DNA from: JAKZVK01 sp965248255
Lineage (GTDB): Bacteria > Acidobacteriota > Terriglobia > Bryobacterales > UBA6623
NCBI GenBank assembly: GCA_965248255.1
Contig: CBDFIW010000004.1
Location: 3,162,001-3,226,000, forward strand
Reading direction: 5' to 3'
Length of the DNA stretch: 64,000 bases
Shown here: piece by piece, positions 9,231 to 18,729 of the stretch
Position numbering within the stretch: position 1 is the stretch's first letter
How the letters are laid out: each line of letters starts with the position of its first letter
Notes under the pieces: generated by a model
Told to the model about the DNA's origin: nothing
Seen by the model: only the letters and a program-made list of their open reading frames with translations
Databases searched by the model: none
Position numbers and translations under genes: made by a program

Positions 9231-9869
9231 TTGACACATTCGTCTTGCACCTGTGGCGCTTCCGTCTCCGTGGAAGCCCAGTTTTGTCCGATGTGCGGGC
9301 GCCCGCTCACCGAAGCGGCCGAGGCGGCAGACGCCGCGTGGCGCACCGGTAGGACGACTCCTGAAGCGGAAAAGACGCTCCAGCTTCCCGATCCCGCGAT
9401 CGGTTTCGGAAACCCACAGGCATTGCGGGCGGCTTACCTCCCGGCCTTGATGGCGGCCTTCCTCTCGCACTTGCCGTTCTTGAACTTGCTTTTCTTTCTC
9501 TGGTACCCAGCCGCCGGGTTCTTCTCCGTCCCCGGCTACCGCCGCCGAACCGGACATGTACCAACGATGGCGGAGGGGGCTAAGCTGGGAGCCATCACCG
9601 GGGCGATGAGCTTCACGATCTCGCTGACGCTGGGGGCGCTCAGTAGTTTGTTCCCTGCCGACCGCCCGGACTTTAGCGAACTCCTCCGCCAGCAGATGGA
9701 GCAAACGCCAGTCGAGGACGAGATACGTCGCCAGGTTCTCGACCTCATCGACAACCCAACCGCGCTCGCGGCGCTCCTTGTCTTAGCGTTGCTGGTGTCA
9801 TTGGCCTTCACAATCGGCCTCACTACAGCGGGAGGAGCTCTCGGTGCCAAGGTGCTCGACGATAACTGA
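9231..9869 (+). CDS. Zinc-ribbon membrane protein
   Basis: A 212-residue protein starting with TTG 22 bp after gcdH, so possibly in the same transcript. Cysteines 6, 8, 19 and 22 (C-x-C and CPMC) form a short zinc ribbon of the zinc_ribbon_2 kind. After a 45-residue linker there are hydrophobic helices around residues 72-95, 120-135 and 180-205. This architecture (cytosolic ribbon plus a few membrane helices) is common in uncharacterised bacterial proteins. No enzymatic motif is visible and no function is proposed. Confidence 0.65.
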   Translation: MTHSSCTCGASVSVEAQFCPMCGRPLTEAAEAADAAWRTGRTTPEAEKTLQLPDPAIGFGNPQALRAAYLPALMAAFLSHLPFLNLLFFLWYPAAGFFSVPGYRRRTGHVPTMAEGAKLGAITGAMSFTISLTLGALSSLFPADRPDFSELLRQQMEQTPVEDEIRRQVLDLIDNPTALAALLVLALLVSLAFTIGLTTAGGALGAKVLDDN

Positions 9870-10106
9870 TGTCCCCACACGTGGCAGCTACTATGCTGGC
9901 CGGTTTTCGCCGTGTGGAGGGCTGGGTGACAGCACAAAAACCTGCTACAGGGCCTTGTTTTCCGCCCCCCCCCTGGTGCACGTTGGCTCGGGCGACGTTG
10001 TCGAACGTGAACCTCGGCGCCCATCCTAACCGAACCGGGCTTGTCGTCAGGCTCGCCGGGGCGGGTGCACGCCGCGACGTATCCCGGTTCCGCGATGGGA
10101 CAAGGC

Positions 10107-10757
10107 CTACTCCTTCCAGCCCTCTTCCCCAAACAGTGGCACAAAACGGCAGTAACTGATTATTTCCGTGTGAGTGCCCTCGGGGCGCTTTACGACGACC
10201 CGCATCTCCTGGTCGTATTCAGAGCCGACCGGGATCACGAGCCGTCCACCCTGGCGGTCAAGTTGTTCCAGCAGGGCCGGGGGAACGGTGGGAGCACCGG
10301 CAGCTACGGAGATTCCCCGGTAGGGACTCTCCTCGAGGTGCCCGAGACTTCCATCCCCTTGGAACACGGTGACCTGCTTGGAAAAACTCGTTCGCGCAAG
10401 GTTCTCCCGCGCCATCTTGGCCAGCTCGGGAATCAGCTCGACACTGTAGACACGGGCGCAAAGCCGCGCCAGGACCGCCGAGGCGTAACCTGACCCTCCT
10501 CCGACCTCCAAAACCGTTTCGGCCCCCCTCAGATCGAGGGCCTCCGCCATCGCAGCGACCACGTAGGGTTGCGATATCGTTTGGTCGTGGCCGATCGGAA
10601 GCGGCTCGTCCGCGTAGGCTAGGTAGCGGCGCTGTTCGGGGACGAACTCATGCCGCGGGACCTGCTCCATCGCCTGAAGCACCCGCTCATCACGAATACC
10701 CCGGGCCCGGAGTTGCTGCTCGACCATGTCATGCCGTAGCTGGTCCCAGTTCCGCAA
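10107..10757 (-). CDS. pcm: Protein-L-isoaspartate O-methyltransferase
   Basis: A 216-residue PCMT-family repair enzyme that methylates isoaspartyl residues in damaged proteins with SAM. Motifs: VPRHEFVP, the DQTISQPYVVA active-site loop, the SAM loop VLEVGGGSGYASAVLA and the GDGSLG segment. It starts with TTG immediately after the TGA of tamB (the two codons are adjacent), so it is the last gene of the Omp85-SurA-TamB operon and is probably translationally coupled. In the PYRGISVAAGAP segment the usual aspartate of the family's DAI(L)VTAG is replaced by Gly-Ile-Ser, a mild deviation. Confidence 0.9.
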   Translation of the reverse strand: MRNWDQLRHDMVEQQLRARGIRDERVLQAMEQVPRHEFVPEQRRYLAYADEPLPIGHDQTISQPYVVAAMAEALDLRGAETVLEVGGGSGYASAVLARLCARVYSVELIPELAKMARENLARTSFSKQVTVFQGDGSLGHLEESPYRGISVAAGAPTVPPALLEQLDRQGGRLVIPVGSEYDQEMRVVVKRPEGTHTEIISYCRFVPLFGEEGWKE

Positions 10758-13700
10758 TCACCGCAGCCTCTTCTTAAAGAGTACATCCGCACCCACCAGA
10801 CCGTTCTCGTCGCGGGTTACGATAAACGACCACTGTCGCGTGGGAGCCCATTCGACGCGAATGACCTGCTGCTGCGCCGAAGAAAGATCGTAGCTGTAGG
10901 TGAAAGTGAGATCCTTCGTCACCTGCTGTTCCGTCGTCACGCGGGCGCTCGGGTTGGCTTCCGCCCCGCCGGCCCGAGGGTCGACCTTCAGCCGGCTCAC
11001 TCCAAAGAACCTCTGCAGCCGGTTCGAGCCCGGCCGCGACAGAATATTCGAGAAAATCGTGTTGGCGCCTGACTGCGTGTAGGCATGTCCCTCGACGGTT
11101 TCCCGCGCGGCGAGAACGGGGTCGGTCGTGGGAGACCGGCTGAAGGCAATCAGGGCAACCAGCTCATCGAAACGCAATGGCGGGTCCGAGCGGTAGCTCA
11201 GGTTGATCCGGCTCGCCGGGCCCGACAGCGTAAGTGCGATGTCGACGTCTCGGACTCGCGTCTCCAACTCGAAGTTCACCACCGGCTCGGCACGGAAGGG
11301 GTTGTAGAACTCGATCACGCCGCGGTTGATCGTGTAGCTTGAGCCCGAAAACAAGAGATCGCCTTGAGGAACTTTGATGTCCCCCAGCAAGGACGGTTGC
11401 ACGGCCGTCCCAGCCAGCCGTAGGTCGACGTGCGCCTCGACGTTCTTGACGGTTGGCGTCTCAATCAGCAGGTCGGGCACCGACCCGATCTGGACGTTCA
11501 ACTGCATGTTGACGAGGGCCGGATTGCTGGCGGGTGTCCGCGTCGGTTCGGCGAGCGAAGCGATCACATCACCCAGCGAAACCCCCGAACCGACGGTCAC
11601 CCGGCTGATCACCACGTCCCCGCTCAAGAGACTGCGCAGGTCGCTGCCTGAGTACGTCAACTGTCCGTCCACCACGCTGCCGAGCGACTCGGGGTATCGA
11701 ATGCGGACTCGCTCGATGTCGACGCGAAGCCGGTAGTCCCATTGCTCAGCGCCGTAGAGCACCGTGCCGGCAAGGCCCAAGGTCCCGCCTCCCGAGGCGG
11801 CGCTCAGCTCCTCGACTCGCACCAACCTTTCGTTGAAGCTTAGCGTCCCGTTGACCTGGCTCAGACCGTTCGAGAAGCCGATGTAGCGCAGAGTGCCGTC
11901 CTTGAGATTCATGCGGCCGCGAATGATGGGCTCGTCGGCCCGGCCGCGAAGCGTCGCTTGCAGTTCCGAACTGCCCGCGGCCTCCAGCCCTGCGCGGAAG
12001 CTCTCGAGAACCGCCAAGTTGAAGATACCGTCGAGCGACAGGTCGAATGAATCGTTCCGCTGTCCGAATCCGCCGTCGAGGTCCACCGTGCCGTCCATGA
12101 CGAGATCCGTTCCGTCTCCCAGCAGCCGCACCTGGTCAAAATCCAGCTTGCCGCCGGAAATACCCCAGCGCATCGGAAACGGATTCCACAGCTCGTAGCC
12201 GCGCCCGGCTCCCGGTACCTCTGAGTAAGAAACCTCGAGCCGTGTGACTTCGCCTTCAGCCGACAGTGTGTCGGAGTCCGCCAGCTCTCCCGAGAACCGG
12301 AACTTCGCGTCCACTTCGCCGGTCATCTTCTGCACCTCGATGTCGGCCAACCGCCCCAGATGGATGACATCGAGGTTCTTGATCTCGCATTCGCCCTGAT
12401 AAGGACTTCCGGCGCCCGGACGGATCTCCGTTCGTCCGTTGATCCCTCCGGAGAAAAGATTGCCCTGCCAACTCAGATTGACTCGCTGGTTGGCGGTTTC
12501 CACTTTGGCTGAGAACGAGCCAACCTCCTGCTCGTCGACTTCGAGGTCCCGCAGATCGAGAGAACCTTCGACCAACAACTCCTCGAAGAGGTTTTGACTC
12601 GGGCCCATGCGGCCGGAGCCCTTCAGAGCGAGTTCGAGATTGCCGGCAACGCGCTTGTCGCTCTCGGCAAGCGCCTGTAGGTCCTCAAGGCGCCAGTGAT
12701 CTCCCCGGAGATCGAACTCATAGCGGCCCTCGCCAGTGTGTAGCGCGCCCCTGGCGTTGATGCGTGCCGTCCGGTGTACCAACTCCAACGAGTCAACCGA
12801 GAGCCTCTCTTCTTTGAACTCCACCTCGGCTCGGAGATGGTCAAAAGGTTCGCCCCACGCCGTTCCATCACGCACCTCCAACTCGGCCGAAGCCGTCAGC
12901 GCGGCCGGCGGCCCTCGGAAGTGAACCTGCCCATGCGCCTTGCCGGTCAGCGGTTCCGTACGTCCCGCGGCTTCAAGCAGCCTCGCTACAGACAGTCCAT
13001 TGAGTTGAATGTCGCCTTCCACGCCGGAGACGGCTGCCGCGGGCCCCACACCGCCGAGACCCCCGGCTCTGAGAGACACGCCGAAAGTCAACTGCGCGGA
13101 GCCCGCCTCGTCCTCGATGACCCACCGGCGTAGATCGAGCCGGTCCGGCCCGATTTCAACGTCACCCTGAAGGTGCTTCACCGAGTAGTGCGCGATGTCG
13201 AAATCCGTGGCCTCCAGCCGCCCGCTGAATGACAAGCTCGGCGTGCCCGGCAGGACCCGACCCGACACGGCGCCGTCGATCCCTATGCCTCCGCGGATTT
13301 CCATCGGGACACCTTCGACGGTCATCCCAGCCGCGCGCGCCACCGCCGAAACATCCTGCAGGTCCTGGAACCGCGCGCTGACTTGCAGCGAGGTCTCATA
13401 AGCCCTGTTCATCGAACCTTGAAGCTCCAGCCGGCTCGTGGGCGTGGCCAGATCGAGCTGTGCTAGAGAGAAGCCTTCCGCCGACGCGGCATAAACTAGA
13501 TCGACCGCTCCTTCCAGTCCCCTCCGGCCCGCCGAGACCCTAACCGGCCTGCTCACGATCAGCCCAACCGCCGCCTCGAGGTCGCTCCAGTCACTGCCTT
13601 TGACCTGGACCGAACCGTGCAGTGTTCCGCTGTAGGGAAGCCGCCCTACCTGCGGGCGGGTGCTCGTCAACCCCGCGAGCACCGGCTCCAGCGGAAACTC

Positions 13701-14807
13701 ATCGAGCACGCCATCGAATTGGAAACGCGGCTTGCCGGAGCGGAGGCCCTCGACCGCGGTCTCTCCCGTCAGTGTTCCTTGCAGGCCACGGGCCTCGATG
13801 CTGTGAATCCGTAGCCGGTCGGCGTCTCCTTGGTACTCCGCTGTGAGAGAGAGCGGCTCGGTCCCCGCGCCTGCGACGATCACTTCGCCGAATCTGATGT
13901 CGCCCTTTAGGCTGAACTCCCCGATGCCGGCGTCCCATCGTGCCTCACCCGCCGCACGAGCGTCGCCGCTCTGAATCAGCGTCAGGCCCATCCGGTGCGC
14001 CCATTCACCGAGTGCCACCGTCGACTGGTACTTGAGCACGCCCCGCGGCTGGTCCGGCCGCTCGATTGCAAGTTCAGCGCGAATGCGGGCGCCGCTGCCT
14101 GCCAGATAGATCTCGGGCGCTTCGATCCGGTCCCGGTAGATGAAGAACTCAGCCTCGCCTTCGGAAACTCCGGGATGGTCGCCGAGCACCTCGAACGCCG
14201 ACTCGCCCAACCGCAGCCGAGCGCGGTATCGATCCTCGGCCGGCTCGTATCGCGTGTGTAGCTGGAACTGCTCGCTGCTGAACGAAATCGGGTAGTGCGA
14301 GTCGTTCCACTGCAAGCTGCCCTCGCTCAGGTCCAGCGTCCCGACGGCCAGGTCGAAAAGCCCGCTGCCGGCCCAGCCCGTTGGGAAAGCAGGGAGGTTG
14401 ATCGTATCGTCCGGACCGGCGACGACCCTTACCTGAGGGGATTCCACCTTCATCGAGCGCAGCGAGACTTCCCGGGCCCACAGCGACTCGATGCCAAGCT
14501 GAAGCTCCACAGCAGCGACCATAAGAAAAGGTGGAGCCGACGATGGTTCCGAGGCGCTCACGACCAAGCCCTCGACACGCACGAAAAGCCGATCCGGATC
14601 GAATCGAAAGCGCTCGATCTCGACTTTGCCACCCGTGGCGGACTCCACCTCGGCGATCACGCGCCGGCGAGCGTAGTCCTGGAACCAATCCGTGTAAAGA
14701 AGCCCATAGAAGGCCCCGATCGCCCCGATCAACAGACCGGCGGTGAACACACCCCAGCGCACCCAGCGCGGGCGAATCAGACGGCCAAGAGTGAGCATGA
14801 ATGTCAT
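10758..14807 (-). CDS. tamB: TamB-like translocation and assembly module protein
   Basis: A 1349-residue inner-membrane-anchored, periplasm-spanning protein. One N-terminal helix (residues 17-38) is followed by a very long array of short beta-strand repeats. The C-terminal DUF490/TamB domain is recognisable by the segments LLFSGSSYTINRGVIEFYNP, LSGPASRINLSYRSDPPL and a final FTYSYDLSS-type strand. In proteobacteria TamB works with TamA in outer-membrane protein assembly, and long AsmA/TamB-like proteins have been linked to lipid transport between membranes. Here it lies in one operon downstream of an Omp85 protein and a SurA-like chaperone, which supports the same role. The frame is open for 4 kb without interruption. 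Confidence 0.9.
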   Translation of the reverse strand: MTFMLTLGRLIRPRWVRWGVFTAGLLIGAIGAFYGLLYTDWFQDYARRRVIAEVESATGGKVEIERFRFDPDRLFVRVEGLVVSASEPSSAPPFLMVAAVELQLGIESLWAREVSLRSMKVESPQVRVVAGPDDTINLPAFPTGWAGSGLFDLAVGTLDLSEGSLQWNDSHYPISFSSEQFQLHTRYEPAEDRYRARLRLGESAFEVLGDHPGVSEGEAEFFIYRDRIEAPEIYLAGSGARIRAELAIERPDQPRGVLKYQSTVALGEWAHRMGLTLIQSGDARAAGEARWDAGIGEFSLKGDIRFGEVIVAGAGTEPLSLTAEYQGDADRLRIHSIEARGLQGTLTGETAVEGLRSGKPRFQFDGVLDEFPLEPVLAGLTSTRPQVGRLPYSGTLHGSVQVKGSDWSDLEAAVGLIVSRPVRVSAGRRGLEGAVDLVYAASAEGFSLAQLDLATPTSRLELQGSMNRAYETSLQVSARFQDLQDVSAVARAAGMTVEGVPMEIRGGIGIDGAVSGRVLPGTPSLSFSGRLEATDFDIAHYSVKHLQGDVEIGPDRLDLRRWVIEDEAGSAQLTFGVSLRAGGLGGVGPAAAVSGVEGDIQLNGLSVARLLEAAGRTEPLTGKAHGQVHFRGPPAALTASAELEVRDGTAWGEPFDHLRAEVEFKEERLSVDSLELVHRTARINARGALHTGEGRYEFDLRGDHWRLEDLQALAESDKRVAGNLELALKGSGRMGPSQNLFEELLVEGSLDLRDLEVDEQEVGSFSAKVETANQRVNLSWQGNLFSGGINGRTEIRPGAGSPYQGECEIKNLDVIHLGRLADIEVQKMTGEVDAKFRFSGELADSDTLSAEGEVTRLEVSYSEVPGAGRGYELWNPFPMRWGISGGKLDFDQVRLLGDGTDLVMDGTVDLDGGFGQRNDSFDLSLDGIFNLAVLESFRAGLEAAGSSELQATLRGRADEPIIRGRMNLKDGTLRYIGFSNGLSQVNGTLSFNERLVRVEELSAASGGGTLGLAGTVLYGAEQWDYRLRVDIERVRIRYPESLGSVVDGQLTYSGSDLRSLLSGDVVISRVTVGSGVSLGDVIASLAEPTRTPASNPALVNMQLNVQIGSVPDLLIETPTVKNVEAHVDLRLAGTAVQPSLLGDIKVPQGDLLFSGSSYTINRGVIEFYNPFRAEPVVNFELETRVRDVDIALTLSGPASRINLSYRSDPPLRFDELVALIAFSRSPTTDPVLAARETVEGHAYTQSGANTIFSNILSRPGSNRLQRFFGVSRLKVDPRAGGAEANPSARVTTEQQVTKDLTFTYSYDLSSAQQQVIRVEWAPTRQWSFIVTRDENGLVGADVLFKKRLR

Positions 14808-14823
14808 GTCGAGGGATCAGCGC

Positions 14824-15510
14824 CTAGTTCTCGGTCGGCTTCAAGGCCGCATCGAGAATTTCGATGCGTGTCCGGGCGCGGACTTCGAGGATCCAGTTCT
14901 CCAACAGGGGATTGATTCGCTGCTCGATCAGGGTCTGCTCGATCACTGGGTACGCCTCGTCGAGCGTCTCAGTGCGGTTGATGCGCTCGAGCGCCGGCAG
15001 GTAAACCTCCTTGTAATAGGCGACGACGTCGTTGCGTGGCGGGACTAATCCGGTCTTGAATCGGAAGTCGATGAAACGCTCGAAGTCGAGTTGACGGCGA
15101 AGAAACTCGGCGACCTCTTGCTCCGTCAGCCCGTAGCGCCCAAGAGACTCACGAAAACGATTCGCGCCCCCGAAAAGCTGCTTTTGATGCTCCAGCTGCG
15201 CGAGCACGTCTCGCTCGCCCACTCCCGCAAAGTTCGCAACGGCCATCTCCTGTGCCACAAGACGCTGTCGAATGACCCTCTCAAGCGCCTCCCGGCGGTT
15301 CGGGTCGGAATACTCGGCAGACTTTCCCTCGCTGAACGACTCGAGCGCCACCTGCTGGTCCACCTCGCTGGCGGTAATAGCAAATTCCCCGACCGCGGCC
15401 ACCGTCTTGTCGATGATCTCCGTCGCGGCCGCGGCGTAGACCCCGGCGCCCAGAGCACACCACCCAAGCAGTAGAAAACGGCAGTGCCCTACCTTGATCA
15501 ACAACCTCAA
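14824..15510 (-). CDS. SurA-like periplasmic chaperone without PPIase domain
   Basis: A 228-residue exported protein. A signal peptide (about 1-26) is followed by a SurA_N/PpiD-like helical chaperone domain: KTVAAVGEFAITASEVDQQ, then a helical VIRQRLVAQEMA core and a long C-terminal helix ending near residue 220. No parvulin domain is present, so it should act as a holdase for unfolded outer-membrane proteins and not as an isomerase. The ATG overlaps the stop of the Omp85 gene by 4 bp (ATGA), and tamB starts 16 bp after its stop. The tight packing between Omp85 and TamB strongly suggests it feeds clients to that machinery. Confidence 0.82.
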   Translation of the reverse strand: MRLLIKVGHCRFLLLGWCALGAGVYAAAATEIIDKTVAAVGEFAITASEVDQQVALESFSEGKSAEYSDPNRREALERVIRQRLVAQEMAVANFAGVGERDVLAQLEHQKQLFGGANRFRESLGRYGLTEQEVAEFLRRQLDFERFIDFRFKTGLVPPRNDVVAYYKEVYLPALERINRTETLDEAYPVIEQTLIEQRINPLLENWILEVRARTRIEILDAALKPTEN

Positions 15511-18491
15511 AACGTCTGCCCCAACGAAAAGTGAAATTGAAACTGTGAGATACGCTGACTGGTCACCATCCCTGCCCCCCGGAGTAGCTCGTCGCGCGTC
15601 CCTTCGAATCCGATGAACCGTGGCGGGTTGATGTTGTACGCCACGTCGAGGCGCACCGGCCCAATCGGCGTCCGGTAACGAACCCCTAGACCGACCGCGT
15701 GAACCATGTAGTCGAAATTGTAGCCGACCAACTCCCCGTCCTTGAGGATGCGTTCCTGGGTGTTGCGAAAACTGATGTTCTCGGGACGCGAGTATACGTT
15801 GCCCGCGTCATGAAACAGCACCCCGCCGATATCCTGCCACCGGAGTGGAAAGCGTAGTTCAACGCTGTGGAGAAACTGCGCCCCCCCACCGATCGGAAAG
15901 CCGGTCGTCGGATCGCGCGGCCCCGCCTGGTTGAACGGGAAGCCGCGATGGGCGTTGGCCCCGCCGGAAAAGAAACGCTCGGACAGCGGAACCCTGGGGT
16001 CAGGTGTCGAGAAGCCCGCCGAGGACGCGACAGCCGTGCCGGTCCCGAACGTGCCGGCCGGCAGCATCAGACCCATTTGAAGCGTCCGGGCCAGCACGGC
16101 ACGAGTGTTACCCAGGCGATGATAGGTGCTGTTCTGTCCCAGGATGCGGAAGAAGTCCGGCTCCGATCCCCATACGCCGCTCGCGAGGCCAAGGTCGACG
16201 CTGTTGAAGAGACCTCGGGTCGAGTCCGTCGGGTCGTCTCGGCGGTCTTGGATGTAGGTGCCGGACAGCAGGCCCACCCGGACCGGCTGCGACACCAACG
16301 GAATCAGGGGCGGCGTGATTTGGAGACTCTGCTCTTCGATCGACGTGCGCCGGTACGTAAAACGATACAGCGCCTTCGACGGCCTGCTCAACTGGTGACG
16401 AAGCTGCAGCGCCCCTTCCAGCCGTGTACCCGTGAAGGTACGTACGTTGCGCGAGGTATCGATCAAGCTGCTGATCGTCATGTGCCATTTCTCGGAGCCC
16501 GCCCAACGCGGCGCTTCGTACGTCAGCAGGGCGCGCTGCTGCAGGTTCGAAAAACGCGTCCGCAGGCTCATCGTGTGACCGATACCGCGAACGTTCAGCC
16601 GGGTCAATTCCAGCGTCACGCGCGGACTGAACGTCGCGCTGCCGACCGGCTTAGACAGGTCCGCCGTGCCGCCACCGATGCGGGCAAACTCGGCTCCGCC
16701 TCCGATGCCGGCGGTCCAACGCCGGCCCTCCGTCACCTGGACCAGAACGTTCTTCGATGGTTCCTGGCCATCGGGATTCTGCAGATCCACATCCACCTTC
16801 GAGAAGATCCCCAGGTCGTAGAGCCTGCGCTGTGTTTCGAACATGGCGTTGGCCGAGAGCGGTTCACCGGGGAGGATCCGGATCTGCTGCTCGACCAACG
16901 ACGGACGAGTGTGCCGCAAACCCGACACGATCGGTCGGCGCACGAACAGCGTCTCGCCCTCGTGGATCTCGTACGCGAGCTTGACCCGCGCCGGGCTCTC
17001 CCCCGGCAACGCCCGCCAACGGAATTTCGCGTTATGATAGCCCGCGTCGAAATACTCGCCCAGGATTAAGTCGCGGTCCGTAGCGACGCTCATCTCGCTA
17101 TAGGGCTGTCCCGGGCTCGAGGCCAGCCGGCCTCGAAAGACCTCCGTGGCAATCGTCTTTGCCCCCTCGATCTCCAGCTCCTCGACGAGGGTCAACGCGC
17201 CTTCGTCGATCCGGAAGAACACCGCCATCTCGTTCTCGCGGCCCCGGTAATCATGTTCCCGGGTTGGCGTGACTTGAACGTCCCGAAACCCGTTCGTGCG
17301 GTACAGCTCTTCAATCGCCCTACGATCCCGCTCGACAAGACTTTCGCTGAAGCGGCCTCGACGCACATCGACTGTTTGGTCGCGGACTAGCATCCGCTCC
17401 CGAACCGTCGCCGAGTCGAAGAACCGGTTACCGGTCACCTCCACCTTCACCAGTTTCTGCCGCAAGCCGGGCTCAGCCTGATACGTAATAAGGACTTCAT
17501 CTTCGTTTTGGCGCTCCAAGATCGGCGTCATATGCGCCGAGAAATACCCCCTCGTTTGCAAGAAGTCGCGGAGGTTCGAGGCACCCTCGGCCAGTAAATC
17601 CTCGTCCACAACGCCCTCTTCATAAACAGGCAGATAGCGACGAAGCTGACCCTCCGAGAACTCCGCGCCCTCAACCTCGATGCGCACGAGCGGTCCTGGA
17701 TCGATGTCCACTACCAAGTCCACCTCGTTGGCGTCGGCATTGAACTGCCGGCCGGTTACGGGCGTGACGGCCTGCCAGCGTTGGTTCCTTTCGAAATGCT
17801 TGCGGAGCCGTTCCAGGCCGCGGTCGATGCGCTTCTGTGTGTAGGCGGAGCCCTGGCCCCACTTGGCGATCCGGCGCACCAGCTCAGGCGTCAGCGGAGG
17901 CGTCGCACGAGACCGTTCGCCGGTCAGGAAAATTCTCCCGATGCCTGCCCGGGCACCCGGCGTGATCGTGAAGTTGATGTCCTGCTGCTGGTTTTCGGAA
18001 TTCGGTACGACTGCGCGCTCGACGTGGGCAAGAAAAAGACCCTCATTCCGCAGCAGCTCCCGCATCTGCTCTTGCGCGAACGCAACGTTCTCCTCGAGAT
18101 AGCGGTGACCCAGGCCGAGCTGCGCCGCGTTGGCCAAGCGCACCGCGGTCGGAGGAGCGTCGGCGCCGGCAACGCTCACCAACCCGACAAACCAGCTCCG
18201 GCGAGTCTCGAAAATCACCCTGACGCCGCCTTCAACCTCCTCGCTTCTGACCTCGATGTATTCGTAGCGGCCCGTTGCGTAAAGGTTGTGGATGCTCTCT
18301 CGGACGGCGTGGCGATCGAGGGGCTCCCCCTCGCGAACGGCGACGATCCGGCGTAAGTGATCCTGGGTGAGCGGCTGGCTGCGGGGTACGAACTCGACCT
18401 CAACCACCGGCCTCGAAGCGACGCCCTCAGGCGCGGCGCCGGCGCCAGCCGCCAACAGCACTATCAACAGGAAGATCCGTACCAATACCAA
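15507..18491 (-). CDS. BamA/TamA-type Omp85 outer-membrane protein with about seven POTRA units
   Basis: A 994-residue protein with a signal peptide (residues 1-20), an unusually long periplasmic region and a C-terminal 16-strand-type barrel (about 600-994) ending in Phe (FHFSLGQTF). The Omp85 loop motif is present as AHRGF. By eye I count about seven POTRA-like beta-alpha-alpha-beta-beta units, beginning near residues 28, 97, 178, 270, 348, 434 and 515 (for example LVKVEVTGNRFF and LVEELEIEGAKT); BamA has five and TamA three. It inserts beta-barrel proteins into the outer membrane. The start is TTG, with a TATAAT-like box directly upstream (18494-18499) and no clear ribosome site, so the exact start is uncertain. 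Confidence 0.88.
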   Translation of the reverse strand: MVLVRIFLLIVLLAAGAGAAPEGVASRPVVEVEFVPRSQPLTQDHLRRIVAVREGEPLDRHAVRESIHNLYATGRYEYIEVRSEEVEGGVRVIFETRRSWFVGLVSVAGADAPPTAVRLANAAQLGLGHRYLEENVAFAQEQMRELLRNEGLFLAHVERAVVPNSENQQQDINFTITPGARAGIGRIFLTGERSRATPPLTPELVRRIAKWGQGSAYTQKRIDRGLERLRKHFERNQRWQAVTPVTGRQFNADANEVDLVVDIDPGPLVRIEVEGAEFSEGQLRRYLPVYEEGVVDEDLLAEGASNLRDFLQTRGYFSAHMTPILERQNEDEVLITYQAEPGLRQKLVKVEVTGNRFFDSATVRERMLVRDQTVDVRRGRFSESLVERDRRAIEELYRTNGFRDVQVTPTREHDYRGRENEMAVFFRIDEGALTLVEELEIEGAKTIATEVFRGRLASSPGQPYSEMSVATDRDLILGEYFDAGYHNAKFRWRALPGESPARVKLAYEIHEGETLFVRRPIVSGLRHTRPSLVEQQIRILPGEPLSANAMFETQRRLYDLGIFSKVDVDLQNPDGQEPSKNVLVQVTEGRRWTAGIGGGAEFARIGGGTADLSKPVGSATFSPRVTLELTRLNVRGIGHTMSLRTRFSNLQQRALLTYEAPRWAGSEKWHMTISSLIDTSRNVRTFTGTRLEGALQLRHQLSRPSKALYRFTYRRTSIEEQSLQITPPLIPLVSQPVRVGLLSGTYIQDRRDDPTDSTRGLFNSVDLGLASGVWGSEPDFFRILGQNSTYHRLGNTRAVLARTLQMGLMLPAGTFGTGTAVASSAGFSTPDPRVPLSERFFSGGANAHRGFPFNQAGPRDPTTGFPIGGGAQFLHSVELRFPLRWQDIGGVLFHDAGNVYSRPENISFRNTQERILKDGELVGYNFDYMVHAVGLGVRYRTPIGPVRLDVAYNINPPRFIGFEGTRDELLRGAGMVTSQRISQFQFHFSLGQTF

Positions 18492-18729
18492 AATTATAGG
18501 ACGCGCGTTTTCCGCGCATGGTTTTGCTGAAATGTCCCATCGATCACATCGATCACTACCCTCCCGGTGCTGGGTAGCGTACGGGGCAGCCGGCGCGGCC
18601 CGCGGGCGGCCCGCGAGATATCGTACCTTTCATGGCCCCTTGGCGCCCGCAGCGCGGGTCTGCCATCAGACCTGTGGCATTTGTCTCGATGGCGGCGTCA
18701 AACCCACCTCCATCGACGCCGGCCTCCTA

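Noticed and set aside
9870..10159. A 96-codon frame after the zinc-ribbon gene on the plus strand
   Set aside because: It overlaps the end of pcm, contains a run of nine C, and has no domain or ribosome site.
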